Shown here: piece after piece, positions 21,641 through 34,466 of the stretch
How the letters are laid out: every line of letters starts with the position of its first letter
Numbering within the stretch: position 1 is the stretch's first letter
NCBI GenBank assembly: GCA_001584585.1
Contig: LSYV01000008.1
Location: 1,311,913 to 1,375,912, forward strand
DNA: 64,000 nucleotides
Direction: 5' to 3'
Source: Gonium pectorale
Taxonomy: Eukaryota; Chlorophyta; Chlorophyceae; Chlamydomonadales; Volvocaceae
Position numbers and translations under genes: made by a program
Notes under the pieces: model-generated
The model's database searches: none
What the model saw: only the letters and a program-made list of their open reading frames with translations
Told to the model about the DNA's origin: nothing

Positions 21641-22827
21641 GTATGGACCATATCCTTGTCCGCAAAGCCACCATCAACAGCCCGTACTACGGAAGCGGCG
21701 CCCGGCGCGTCAGATTATACTCTTTTCGTGAGCGTTTTGTGCGACGGATTAAACGTGGCGCTCGAGCGCCCGGATCTTAGTCTGGATTGCATCGCCATGC
21801 ATGGCATCAAAATCCAAGGTGGTTCTGCTTAGGCTTTGACATTGCAGCAAGCTCATACTATCTGTATACATTCTACGAACGCATCAACTAATTGCCGACC
21901 CACGGTTCATTTAAGTATTACTTGGAAAGAGCGCGCTTCGTTCCCCCACCTCTCCGCGACCGCGCAAGCGAACCCTTTGCGTTTATCACACAATAAAAAG
22001 GGAACCGTCACCTCTGCTGCGTCCTTGACGTTGGCGGCCGTTGGCGCGATACCCAAACTGCTGCTAGGTGCTGCTGGGCTGTCAAGGAAAAGGCCTTGCT
22101 CATCTCTGCTGAAGCAGACGCAAGTTGGACACTTGCCAAGGTGCTGCCCGGGACCCCGACGACCGAGCCCTACCGCGACCCTCGCTGCGCCTGTAGAGGT
22201 ACGTCTCTGGTTCATCTACACTCGACACTGTGTCCTCTGCACTAATGGCAATCCGTGGTCGCCGCGCAATGCGCGCAGGGGCCGCGGCTTGGTCGCGTTG
22301 CCTCTGTGTGACCAAAGACATAATGTAGCGTTACTGCAGTCTTACTATGCGAAGGGCCTGCCGAATGCTCTCGAGATGCAATGCGCGGGTGGCCCGCCTT
22401 CGTGTTCTGCCGTTCCCTGCCGGGGGCAATGGCGCGGGTCTGTGCACAGCTGCCTGTCGGCCAACCGCGCCGCCGACCCGGACTTTGGGCCCTGACACGC
22501 AATACGCTCCTGCCCGGCCTGCCATGAGCGCCCAAGCGTTTCGGCATGCGACCCGCCCGAGCCTACCTGCGTACCCCCTCGCCCTGTGAAGATGCGTTGA
22601 GCCCACACCCTACCTGCGGTACCTCCGCCCTGCCCCTGCCCACAGTTCTCGCTGCTCGCGCACGCTAGTGCGGCGCAACAGCTCGCCCAAGCAAGCTCGG
22701 CAGCTCCACGCGCAAGGCAGTTGCGTAGGGCACCCTCAGCAGCCCACCAGGCTAGCGCTAGACACTCCTTACTTACCCAGGAGTCCGAAAGCCGCCGGTC
22801 CCCTCGGCCTTCGGCCCAGCTGCTGAG

Positions 22828-25800
22828 ATGGCTGCGGCAGAGGCGGCCCTTGAGGCACACGTCCAGGATGAGTGAGTGGCGGCTGCGGAGCGGGGCATAA
22901 TAGCGGTGTATCATGGCGCAAACCAAGCGGTGCTCGAGTGGTGGTTTCTGTGCCACCCACATGGGATCCGGTCATCCAATGTCTTGTTGGTACAAGGCAG
23001 CCAACCAGGCCGTGTCCAAGTGGCCCTTTCCTTGTTCCCGTCCCTGTTCTCGGCGTGCAGGGCAGGAGCCGTTGAGGATGACTTTGAGAGCATCGACAAG
23101 CTTCAGCAGATGGGCATCTCAGCGGGTGAGTGCTGAGTGCTGGTGGGGCATGGTAAAAATTGGAAACCTGCAGAGAAAGAGGGAGCCCGCCTCTACGGCC
23201 ATACACGCCCGAACGAAGGCGCGACGTTTTCGATAGGGCGGGCAGGTACAGCAGCAGCCACCACAGCTACAGAGCAAGACATGTGAAGTTCGTCATGGTA
23301 CATTGGTCAGGGGCGGGCGGGGTCAGCAGTCGTGCAGTCGTGCGTATCAGCTGGATGGGAGGTTGGGAGCCGTTTGTTTGTGGTTCATCCCCTTGCTAGG
23401 TATACACTGCCTGTATGCGCTTCCCGTCTTGATTTGAAATGTAATGTAGCTGCTGCGCCTCACATGCACGCCACCCCGTGCGCGCTCTCGTCCGCCGGGC
23501 GCCTGCGTCCCGTGCCTGTTGCCCCGTCCCCCAGCCGACATCAAGAAGGCCAAGGAGGGCGGAGTCCACACGGCGCAAGCGCTGCTCATGATACCCAAGA
23601 GGGTGCGTCTGCGTCGGGGCGCGGCGACTGCAGCTTGAATGCAGCTTGCCTTGTCCTTGCACCTCGCTCCATGCGCCCTTGCATCCGTGCATGTCTGTGC
23701 GACAGCCTCCAGCCGCGGGCGTGCAAGGGCCAGCCCACATCAACGTAACAGATGCAATGGCCTGGGCCTTTGGATCTGGGTTCCGCTCATCCCTCAACTG
23801 AACCCCACGCCTACTTGACACAGCCATGCCAAGGATAGGGCCACTGCGAGCCCCGGTGAACCTCCCGCTGCCAGTCTGCTGCCCGCTGGTGTTACTTTTT
23901 CACTTCCTTGCCACCCTATTGCCATTACTCACCAAACGCTAGCACCTGGCGGAGATCAAGGGCCTCAGCGAGGCCAAGGTGGACAAGATGGTGGAGCTGG
24001 CGCGCAAGTTGGTGCCCGCAGCAGGGTGGCGGACGGGCACGGAGGCGGCGCACGCACGCGCCAAGGAGATCATCAAGATCAAGGTATGCGAGCGTGCGCT
24101 CACTGTAGATTGCAATGTGCAGCAACCGTGCGTGAGTATCTGGTAACTGTGTGGGTGGAATGCGGGCAGGGTGGCGGGCGAAGGGGACGCGAGGGATGCG
24201 TGCGTGTCGAGGGAGCTGGAGAGGTATGACAGGCTCAGTTGCGCCATCGGTCGCCCGGTCCATCCGGCACGAACATGCGTGTTTTCACCTGCAGTGCCGT
24301 TATATGAACAATGAGAAAGCTGCACCGTTGTGTGCAAGATGTACTGATCTGTACCGTGCCGTACGATGCCGTGCACAGACGGGCGCCACGGCCGTTGACG
24401 AGCTATTGGGCGGCGGGTTTGAGACCAAGTCGCTGACCGAGATGTTTGGGGAGTGGCGCTGCGGCAAGACCATGCTGGCACACACGCTGTGCGTCACCAC
24501 GCAGCTGCCGACCGAGGAGGGAGGCGGGGCGGGAAAGGTGGGTGGCGGCGTCCCCTGGCACGGGGCGGGATGTGACCCGTGGGTTGTCGGTACCACAGTG
24601 CGCAGATGGTGCTTCGTGGCTGGTGTGCTTACACGGAGAGCGCCGTCCCTCATGCCATCTTGCATCTCACCTGCATCCTGGCATGGCTCATTTTCGTAGA
24701 TGTGGGCCCCCTTTCTTTGTAGCTTTCCGTTTTCATATTTCCCTCTCGCCCCGCGCATTGCAGGCTGCCTACATCGACACTGAGGGCACCTTCCGACCCG
24801 AGCTCGTCAAGGACATCGCCGAGCGCTTCGGGCTCGACCCCGAGGTGCGGTCCGACCTTTGGCGGTTAGCCGTTCGCGCTTGCCGTTGCCGTTGTAAGCA
24901 TTGCAGCCCGGTCATGGGTTCGCTACGGCGTCCTCCAGGGTCACCGGGTTCCGCTCCCCGGCGTGCTCCTGACCCTGGACTTCCCATCCAGGTAATGCCA
25001 GGCACGCCGTCGTCCAAACCTGCCTCCCCGGCCATGGGCGCTCCGTAGCCATGCCATTACCTGCCATCCCTTAACTCGTCGCCGCGCAGGCCGTCCTGGG
25101 CAACATCGTGGTTGCTCGGGCACACACGTCGGACCACCAGGCCGGTAAGAGGACCCTTGACTGTGGGCAAGGGCTCTGGGATGGGCAGGTGGTTCAACAT
25201 CGTCATGACCCATCCACGAGACCTGAATGGAGAAAGCGACAAAGAATGGGCCTCGCAGCCCTCTGCACCCACCTTTGCATCTGCCTTCGGAGTTGGGACC
25301 CGCCGCGAGGGACCAGAGGCGCCGATGCGCTCACCCAAGCCGGACTCCTGCTGGTGGCCAACAGTCCAGCCCGTCCCTTGGTATCATCCTCCGCCATTTC
25401 GCTGTTTCCCCAGGCCCGCTCCCCCAACTTGCACCATGCCCATGCCTGCTCGTCTCTGTGCGGCCCTGGCGGCTGAGGAGGCGGGCTTCTGCCACATCCC
25501 GGCCTTCAGAGCTGAACTTACCTCTCAACAGGCAAATCGAAGAGCCGCCTTCCCGCCCTCGCTCCTGCCGTGCTTCCGCTGGCCTCAGACCTGCTCATCT
25601 CCCTGACGGCCTTGATGGCTGAGGAGGCGTGCTTCCGGCTGCTGGTGGTGGACTCCATCACGGCGCCTTTCCGAGCCGACTACATCGGCCGCGGGGAGCT
25701 GGCGGAGCGGCAGCAGAAGCTGAATGGCGTGCTTAACAGGCTTAAGAAGGTGGGGCGCGGGAGAATCGTGGACGCGGGGGAATGGGGGACGCGGGGGCGA

Positions 25801-26694
25801 TGTTGGGCCTTTGGCGGTTGAGGCGGCGTTGTGGGGGCCACAGCCCGATGCGGCGCGGATTCATGGCTGGTGCGGTGCGAAGTCCATACCGTGTGCGGCG
25901 CGTGAGTTGCGGTGGAGTCAGGGAGGTGAACTTGCGCATGGGCGGCCGCCCAACGCTACCGGCTAGGGCATCCTGGCGGGTGCGGATGTCTGCCACGATG
26001 CACAACGGCTACCCACGAATCGCGGTACCGCTGGCAACCGACTGCCACAACTGCCAACCCCCAGTACCGGCAACTGCCTCGACCGCAGATCTCCGAGGAG
26101 TTCAACGTGGCTGTGGTGATGACCAACCAGGTGGTGTCCGACCCGGGCGGCGGCGCCATGTTCGTGAGCGACCCCAAGAAGCCGGTGGGCGGTCACGTTA
26201 TCGCGCACGCGTCCACCACCCGCCTCTCGCTGCGAAAGGTAGGTGCGGGTGGCGGGAGGGGGGGGCCGGTATTGATCAGCGAAGGCGCTGGGGCGGCGCA
26301 CGGGGAAGGGAGAGCTGGAAGCGGCGGCGGGCCGCGGCGGGCGGTGCGCGGGCCTGCGGCAGCTTCCGGGTGCTGGGTCTACATTATTCTGTAGCACTCT
26401 GCAAAATCCTGTAACTGCTTGTGTGCCACGCAGCCAGGCGCAGCCGTTAAGGCACGCCATGCACAAAGGCGCCGCGAGCGTCCATCGCCACACACGCACA
26501 GCCGGCCGAGCACAAGCTCCAGCACTCAACTCCTTGTCGTTAACTTAGCTCCTACCTGCTCCCGCCTGGTTCCCCTCGCCGCGCAGGGCAAGGGCGAGCA
26601 GCGGCTGATCAAGGTGGTGGCCTCTCCCTGCCTGGCGGAGGCGGAGGCCAGCTTCCAGTGCAGCGGCCAGGGGGTCATCGACCACAAGGACTGA
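22828..26694 (+). CDS. DMC1: Meiotic recombinase DMC1
   Basis: Ten exons (22828-22871, 23061-23125, 23535-23602, 23943-24083, 24379-24537, 24764-24844, 25090-25144, 25589-25749, 26089-26238, 26587-26694) join in phase to 343 residues, the normal DMC1 size. DMC1 forms filaments on single-stranded DNA and carries out interhomologue strand exchange in meiosis. Visible landmarks: N-terminal [15 protein letters not shown] and the helix-hairpin-helix [19 protein letters not shown]; Walker A GEWRCGKT at 130-137; [13 protein letters not shown]; Walker B LLVVD at 222-226; [19 protein letters not shown]; the L2 region around [11 protein letters not shown]; and the terminal [24 protein letters not shown] and GGHVIAHA favour DMC1 over RAD51. 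Walker A has Cys134 where most DMC1 proteins have Ser. There is a one-residue insertion before FRLLVVD. All motifs are intact, so the gene is probably functional; meiotic expression would be expected. Confidence 0.93.
23150..23225 (-). repeat. Dispersed repeat family R1, fragment in DMC1 intron 2
   Basis: The reverse complement of the R1 core is here: GAGCCCGCCTCTACGGCCAT then ACACGCCCGAACG. It matches 13826-13885 over about 55 bases. It lies in the intron 23126-23534, so it does not interrupt coding sequence. Confidence 0.65.
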
Positions 26695-28392
26695 GTGGCA
26701 GGGATTTGAGCACACGGACTGAGCGGCAGGGACTGAGCTGGAGGGACTTGAGCACCGCTCAGTGAGCAGAGGCGGGCATACTGGGAATGCCATGCGCAAG
26801 GGCTCCGGAGGCGCAACGACAGATGCAGGGGCGACGACGACCGAGCGGGAGGCCGCATCAGGGGCTGGCTGAAGAACGGGAATGTCACGAGCCGTGCCCA
26901 ATGTGCATTGCAGTATGTGCAAGAGGGCTCTGGCCGCGTCACGCTGGGTGAAAGGGGAGGCGGGCGGGGCGGGGCAACGTGGCCGTGCACGGCATGATGT
27001 CCTTGCCGCCAGGCCCAAGGGCTGCATGCGTGCTGGGTGATGGCGGCTGCTGGCTGGGCGGGTCCTAGTGGCTTGGACCTTTCTGCGTGTGGTGAGCGGG
27101 CGGTGGGCGAGCAGAAGCAGGACAGGTGTTTTGGGGTGCAGGCTGCGTGTCATATCAAGTTCCGACGTAAGGAAGGCAGGCTGGGCAGACTCTTTACTAG
27201 CAGGAGGCGGGGCAAGAGGTACTGTGCGTGCATGCAGGTTCGGCGGTCGGCTTTAAGAGTTTGAATGTGCATCCGACAGCAATTCCCACTGTACGCCTTA
27301 CAAATCCCGCACATTGTGGGATGTCCCCCACTTGGATTGGCTGTTCCGCGCTTCCATGCATAGTGTTCCACAGGTCTGAAGACCGCGAAGAGTTTGCAGG
27401 CGCTTAGCCCTCTCCATGCAGCAGTTACCGTTTTTACCGGGGCATCTGCCTCCAGGTCCTGCTGGTCAGGGCCGAGGCCTCCACCCGTCCACAGCCACAG
27501 CTGATGTCATGCGCCGCCAACCGGTGTGCACAACCCCATCGTACATCTGTACATACGCACCCGCGTTGCAGTTAGGGGGGCGAGACGCCATCCCTTGGCG
27601 GCGACGCTGCTTCGGCCATGGGCAAACGGCTAGCCGGCGGCTAAACAGCTAACCGTCGGTCTTGAAAAAGTGTGCGCAGCGACCGCCGCCGCATGTCTTT
27701 CAGCCTCCCTGGTAACACTCAGCAGTACTGGTAACTAACTCCTTGTTCGTAAAGCGGTCTCTCATTCTATCTCACTGTTCGGTAAGCAACACAACAAACC
27801 AAAACGCTAGCTGTTCCGAAACAACACGTGTTGGTTGCGGACCCCAACGCCGCAACCCAAATTGGGACTCTACCGCCTCCATCGCATGCTGGGCTCATAC
27901 CGGCCCTGTCCGCCCATCCCTGTCGCCGTCTGCCCTGTTCAGGGAGCGGCGCGGCCGCTCTGAGCACCATCCCCAGGCCCACATGAACCACCATTCACAG
28001 TCCCACGCAAAGGGCATTACCAATCCCTGCAGGTCAGCCTCATTCACGTGCCCCGACATGTCTTTGCATTGCTGTCACGTCAAGCCGTGTGGCACATCGC
28101 CCTCGCCGCGCCTTACTGCCACTGCGCTCGCGCACGAGCATGGGTCCCACGTCCTTCCTGGCCGCTTGGCCGCGTTCTGGCCCCCCACGATCTTGCCCAC
28201 AGACCAAGGGCTTCTTGCAGCCCAGAATGTTGATGACCCGCCGCCCGTCACAGCCCTGCTCCTGACCTGCTGCCTTGGTTGCCCTCCTCCTTAACGGCCC
28301 GCCTCAACGACTTACGCCCTCGTAGCACAAGTGGGCAATGCTTACAAACAATGAGGCGCCCTCTAAGCTACAGTAAGCCGTGTCGCCTGGGG
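26695..28392. other. Convergent intergenic region
   Basis: It lies between the 3' ends of DMC1 and the MATE gene. At 26690-26770 a degenerate tandem of GACTGAG(C/T)GGCAGGGA-like units follows the DMC1 stop, probably in its 3' UTR. TTACA at 28342-28346 reads TGTAA on the minus strand, 47 bases past the MATE stop, and is a possible but close poly(A) signal. No gene is supported in the rest. Confidence 0.5.
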
Positions 28393-31300
28393 TTATATGA
28401 CGTGTGCCGCGGTCAACAGCGGCTCGTGCACGCCGTGGCGGCTGTCCAGGCCCCCGTGCAGCGCAGGGTGGGGCAGCGGCTCCTCCACGCCCTCGCCCTC
28501 CTCCGCGGCCCTCTCAGCGCCTGCGGCCCGCCGTGCCTGCTCCCCAGCCGCCGCGGCGGCATCCTCCGCCGCGTGCGCCCGCTCCGTCGCCTCCACCCGG
28601 AGCATCGCCTTGCGCGCCTCCGCCGGCCAGTCGAAGCGGAGTATGCTCCCGACCAGGATGGAAGCCTGCGGGCCCCAACGGACCGAACGACGGAGCGAGT
28701 GGTCGCGAGAGTGAGAGCAGAGGGTTTGAGGTCCTGGGTCCGAGCGCATACATGTAAGATCTAAGATCGTGGGGGCTAATCAGGTGTGTGGCCCAGCTGT
28801 TCGGGGCTGGGGCCCCGGGGCGGTGGGGTAAGGCAACTGAGGTTCCTCAGTCCGTGGGCGGCCAGGGGACAGTGACCGGCCTCGCCCGCCCGATCTCGCC
28901 CTTGCGGGGCAGTCCTGAGCAGCCCAGTATGGGACGTCGGCCTGCAGTGTTTAAGCAAAACGTGGTCTTATTCCTTACGAGAAACCCCCATACACGTTAC
29001 CGAAACCTGATCCCCTGTTCATAGCGGCCACCGGGCCCATGCAGCCGCATGCTCCTGTGCGGCACAACCCGCCCTGCCAGATCGGCCGCGCCAAGCAATC
29101 CACCAGCGCCCCGCCTCCCTCCCACCTGCAGTGCCGACGCTCCGCCCATGGCCAGCCACAGCCCCAGCGCACCCATGTGGTACCGCAGGGCCAGCAGCGC
29201 CGCACAGGGCAGGCCCAGCACCCAGTACACCTGCAGAAGGCGGGTGGCAAGGGCGGGTGCCGGGCAGAGATGAGGTTCGCAGAATCCACTCAGGCCCATT
29301 TTCGTGACACGGCGCGTTGGCAAGGTGCATGTGCCCTCATCCAAGCTTTGTTGTGACAGGATCGCCGCTTGAACCCGGACCTCTTGATGCGGCAAACTCA
29401 CCGTGAGGTTGACCTTGAACGCCAGCTCCTGCCGCCCGCTGCCCCTCAGCATGCCGCTCGACACGGCGGCCACGCTGTCCGCGATGTTGGAGATGGCCAG
29501 GACCGGCATCGTGCGGGCGACTGGGGGGAAAGGAGGGGGTGGAGTAGGCGGTTGTAAGGACACGTGGAGTTTACGTGGGGTTCACATCGGAAGCATCCCT
29601 TCCCAACGGCGGGGGATCGCCTCGCAAAGACCGTAACATTCCACTCGCACCCATCCAGGTTCCCATGTCCTGGATGCCCCAGCCCCAGGCCGTGTCCACC
29701 CGTGCATTCCCCTCGTGGCCCCTCATAACCTCCACTGCCGTCACCACAGCCTTCCGTCGCCATACCCCTTCACACCAGCAACCTGCGGCAAAGCTTCCAC
29801 TTCTGCGGGCAACGTTCCATCCCCTCGCCCCCTGCCTGCGTGTGTTACCGGCCCTGACGTGTGACTTACCCAGGCTGATGATTGCGTTGTCGGGGGTGTA
29901 AATGCGGGCCCAGGCGCGGGGAAAGGCCACCAGCCCCGCGCTGGCCGCCAGCGGCGCGGCCACGCCCAGTAGCAGCGCCACCAGGCCGGCGTAGCGCGCG
30001 CGGCGGCCGCGGCCCGCGCCTGCAGCGGGGACAGTGGGATAGCAGGAAAGCAGAAGGGGCGGGCGGGCGCGCCCAGCGCAGTGCAGCGATGCGAGGCGAC
30101 CAGTGAACACGGGTTTGGTGTGCGTGTTGCTTCCAAGAATCCGGCGGTGAAGAGGAAAGAGCCGGCGAGGGGCAAGGGGACGGCGGACCGAAGGATGCAC
30201 AGCGCGTGAGCCATCGCTACCCTGCCCGCAGCGCCTCCTCCTCCCCTCGCCTCGTCCGTCGGGACAAGAGCTGCTGGCGCCCAGCTCGTATCCCTTCTCC
30301 TTCACCCTCCCTATCCCCTGGCCACTCAATACCGTGCCAACTGAAGCCGGCTCGGCCCCCGCCCCTGGCCCCACCCACCCAGCTCGTTCGATACTCTCGT
30401 GGACGCGGCGCTCCCAAAGCCGTCCACCACCATGAACAGCAGCGCGTGCGTGTCGAACGCCAGGCCTGGGGGTCGGGGGCTTCGTTTGAGGAAATCCCCC
30501 ATCGTCCGAAGGTTGCTTCGGAGGACGAAATGAACGACAAGAACACGTCTGAAGCGCAGTGCGACCGAGGATTTTGGTCACCTGCAGTGGCTGGGCAACC
30601 ACTGCGCGTGCCCTTGCGCCGCGCCACGGGTGCCCGCACCCGCGCACCATTCTCCCTCCCCCTTCTGCCCCCAGGCCCCCTGCTCACCCATGGCCCCCAG
30701 CTGCACTCGCGCGTCCGGCAGCACCCCCGCGATGAGCACCACCCCCTCGTACGTCCACCAGTCCAGGCAGATGGCGGCCGCGGAGGGCAGCGCGATCTGG
30801 GGGCCAGAGGGGGCCAGAGGGTAAGACCACGGCACGCGGAATACGGCATTGTGTACGGTGCGAGTGCGGCTGCGGGTGCCGGGGCCCTTGTGAAGCAGTG
30901 ACCTTGCGACGATGCAGTGCAGCTGTGTATGCCCGGGTGCGGGTGCGGGTGCGGGCCCGCCTTGCGGGTCATCCGTACCAGCCCACCGGCCACAGAGCAC
31001 GACATAGGACATGAAGGATACGACCATGCGAAGGGCGGCCGCGGCCGAGCCTGCCTGCTTGGCTGCCCGCCCCTCCTTTCGCAGCCTCTGGCCTACTGTA
31101 AACGCTGCCAACAGTGTAGGCAGACGCAACAGTGGCCCAGTCCGGGAGTGCGGTGCCTAGGAGCGAAACCCGGAACACCCGCCCGCCGAGATTACATGCG
31201 CTGCGCGGAGGGGTACCGGAGAGATACCGGCCCGGACCGCACCTTGAGGTAACCGCCCCAGCCCGTAAGCGCCTGGCTGCTGAAGCCGCGCCACGTGTGG

Positions 31301-34300
31301 GCGCCCGGCCGCTGCTTGAAGTGGTGCAGCCAGGCCATGGCGGCCACAAGTAGCAGCAGCTCCAGCGCCTGGGTGGGGTGGGGCCGCACCGGGGCGTGGC
31401 GAGGCGGCACGGGATGAGGTCAGCGTTCACAGATGTAGTAACATCACAACGGGTCTCGGCGCACCCGGCAACGCACGACCCCCACCTCAGCACTGGCTAA
31501 CACCCAGACTCACGCAGCTCCAGGCCCCGGTCTGAGGTAGGTCGAACGCAAGTGCAGTGCCCATGTTCCATCCCACCAGGCTGGAGGCCCACCCGACCCG
31601 CACGGGCGCACGCCGGCCGCGCAACTCGGCCCCACAACCCGCCCGCACCCCTCCCCTACCTGAAGCATATTGTACGCCACAGCTGCGCCCACCATGCCCA
31701 GCCCCAGCCGGAACATGAACAGGTGGTTGACCAGCGGCGTGAGGGCCGTGTAGGCCAGCGACACGGCAGTCAGGGGCGTTACCACACCCTGCACGACATG
31801 GAGGGATGCGAAGAAGCGACACGGGTCGTGACTCGTGACACCGGGAGGGAGGGCTTGGGGCGGGGTTAACGGGTGCGCGAGCACGGCCACGCAGGGACGC
31901 GTGGCGAGGCGGCTGGGAGGGACCGAGACGTCTGTTGTCCAGCAGCATCGCCTGGGGTCGGCAACCACACGATCGCACCCGCCAAGTCGAACAGCGTTAG
32001 GCACGCTGCTGTGCTCGCCGCTATCCTCGCCTCGCCTCGTCCCGCAGCCACGCCGCAGCCTGCCCACTTGCTTTCCTGCCGTCCCTCTTCCCTCCCCGCC
32101 TCGCTGCGGCCTCCCACCGGCCCTCACGCTGACGCCCCCTCCTCCCGCACACGCACCATGCCGCCCCCTCCCGCTGATCCGGCCTTGTTCTCTCGGTCAC
32201 CCCGTTCGCACCCTAACCCGACCTGCCCTGGCCTCCACCCTCGCCTTCACCTGCCCCACCCTCGCTTCAACCGCCCCACGCTCGCCACTTACCCCCACCA
32301 TTCCCCCCGCCCCCAGACCCCTCTAGTGAGAACGCCTTTACCTATTCTAGCCCCCAGGCCCCCTGACCCACCTGGCTGCTGAGGTAGCTCTTGATGCAGC
32401 CGCTGACGGCCCACATGCACAGCGCGGGACCCAGCAGCCGCACGTAGCGGGCGGCCAGCGGGACAACCTCGGGCTGCTGGCCTGCGCAGGCGAGGGTCGG
32501 GGCGGGGCAGCGTCAAGCAGTGGCACCGTTGCTGGGGGGCAACGATCGTACACTCGTTATTACGGTGTGTTGGGTACTAGGCCTGGTAGCAGGGGCTTGC
32601 GCTAGGTACGCATAATAATGTTGTTATCAGGCCTGGAAGCTGGCAGGGGCGTGCGGTGGTATGCACTAGATGCTGCCCGGGACGGGCCAGAGATGGCGCT
32701 GGGTTCACCGGAAGGCGATGGGCTTGGTTGGTTTGGAGATGCAGAGCGCTGCGTGAGGGTGCTGGCATGGGGGGCAGCGGCGCCATGCGCTGCGCCGAGT
32801 TGGGGGAAGGGCACGTGGTGTCGCGCGCGAGCTTTCCCGCTGCTGCGCGAGCTTTCCCACACCTCGCGTCTCCCCACCTGTCTCCCCCCCTTCTGATGGA
32901 CGTCTGCCTCACCACGCACACTGCCTAGCAGCACGGCTCGTGAACCCCTCCCCCCCATCCATCACAGGCCCCACCCATCGCAGCCTCAATACGCGGGGCT
33001 TACCTATGAGCCGCATGAGCCAGTCCGCCCGCACCCACAGCGCCAGCGGCAGCGCGCAGGTGAGCAGGCACAGCAGCACCGCCCGCTGCAGCACCACCCC
33101 CAGCACCCGGTGGTGGCCCGCGCCAAAGGCCTGCCCGCAAAACGTCTCCACCGCGCTGGCCATGCCCACCACCCTGCGGGTTCGGGACAAGACAAGTGGC
33201 TCACGTTGGGGTGATCCGGCGGGGGTGTTCTCACGGCTTCGGAGGAGAGCTGACAGCGGCTCTTGTTTGCAACGCGCGGGAGGCCATGCGGCCAGTCCAT
33301 TGTTGGGTCACGGACGGAGGCTCCGTTTGCCGGAATGCGTGCAGGCAGGGTGATAGCCCTGAAGCACAAGCCTCCGCCCTCCGTGCGGACTGCACACCGC
33401 GCTCCCGCTCCCCCAAACCCGCGGCTTTTCGGCCCAGGCTCACAGCGACAGGCCCGTTACGTGGAAGACGCTCCGAGCCAGAGTGATGGCCGACAGCTCC
33501 AGGGAGCCCAGATGGCCCACCTGCCACGTGCCAGGGAGCCGGGCAGTTGAGAGAAAGGCACGCAGGATGGGGTGAACCCACATGATTGGTAGGCGGTCAG
33601 GCATGGTTCTATGGGTTTGGATGGGTGGCTGGACTGAGCCGGGGCATGGAGAGGCGTGGTTGTGGGTGTGCAAACGCCCGATGGGAGATGCCATACGCGC
33701 TGGATGGGACGGACTCATCTCCGCAAGTCCAGGAGTCCCCGCTTCGGGCGGGTTCGGGGGCTGCGGGCGGTCCTCAGTGAGCCAGGGCAGGGCTGGAGAG
33801 GCAGCAACGTACGGGGTCGCCTCCCTGGAGCCCTGCTGAGTCGAAGGTTCGCTGGGAGGTAAGGAGCAGCCATCGCAAGTCCCAGGCTGACAGATGAGGG
33901 CAAGCCGCTGAGACTGAAGGTGGCGCGTCCTTGTGCACCCCATCAGACCCCGATCGCCAGGCATGTAGCCTTTCGCCAGAACCCCCTTTGGTGCCATTCC
34001 CTGCGTGCCTGTGCGGTGGTGATGAGATAGGCGAAGAAGGACGTGACCTCGCTGAGGGAGATGGGCACCGCCAGGGACAGCACCCTGCCATTCACGGGGG
34101 CGTCGGGAGAGCAGGTGATTCAGGGCTTGCGGGCGGCGCAAGGCGCCCCATGGGACGTGCGCTGCTACCCTTGACAGCCGCAGGGTAAATGGGTTTGTTG
34201 ACTCGTTCGCAAGCGTCCATCCCCTGAGTATCCGATACAACCTGCCTAGCGGACTGACGACATCAACAAGTGAGCGTGGCACGTGTAATAACCATGCGTA

Positions 34301-34466
34301 CCGAATGGTATTGCCTCCACCCCCTCCCCCGCGGGCAATCATACCTTGTCGCTTCGGGCCAAAAGCGCGACTTCCCCGCCTCATCCTCGAACACCGGCCC
34401 CGAATCGGGCTCTTTGCCGTTCTCTGTGGCAGACAGCAGCGGCACGCGCTCTTCATTTGAAGCCAT
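28393..34466 (-). CDS. MATE-family multidrug/toxin extrusion transporter
   Basis: Thirteen exons agree in phase (34345-34466, 34009-34084, 33444-33520, 33004-33173, 32372-32481, 31660-31788, 31243-31368, 30688-30796, 30379-30465, 29870-30019, 29402-29520, 29126-29230, 28393-28665), giving 550 residues. MATE carriers are 12-helix H+ or Na+ antiporters exporting organic cations or secondary metabolites. Landmarks: VLSLAVPISLSEV (helix 1), GHLGSLELSAITLARSV, MASAVETFCGQAFGAG, GPALCMWAVSGCIKSYLSSQ, LTPLVNHLFMFRLGLGMVGA, and the family signature AASTRVSNELGAGR across the exon joint 30379/30019. The N terminus carries ERVPLL and the tail HEPLL, which fit acidic dileucine sorting signals for vacuole or endosome. 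The Ala/Glu-rich tail is unusually long. The intron after 34009 starts with GC, not GT. Substrate cannot be told. Confidence 0.9.

Larger units (their letters stand above)
19989..22827. other. Repeat-bearing intergenic region
   Basis: Between the hemerythrin-like gene and DMC1 I see the fullest copy of dispersed repeat R1 (20774-21185) and an exon-like orphan segment (21451-21640). The rest, 21650-22827, shows no supported gene. Confidence 0.5.

Noticed and set aside
22345..22962. 205-residue minus-strand ORF overlapping DMC1 exon 1
   Set aside because: Shadow frame over a clear DMC1 start exon; no domain recognised.
29571..30650. 359-residue minus-strand ORF in the MATE gene
   Set aside because: It reads through introns; only short parts agree with the transporter, and these lie in proper exons in phase.
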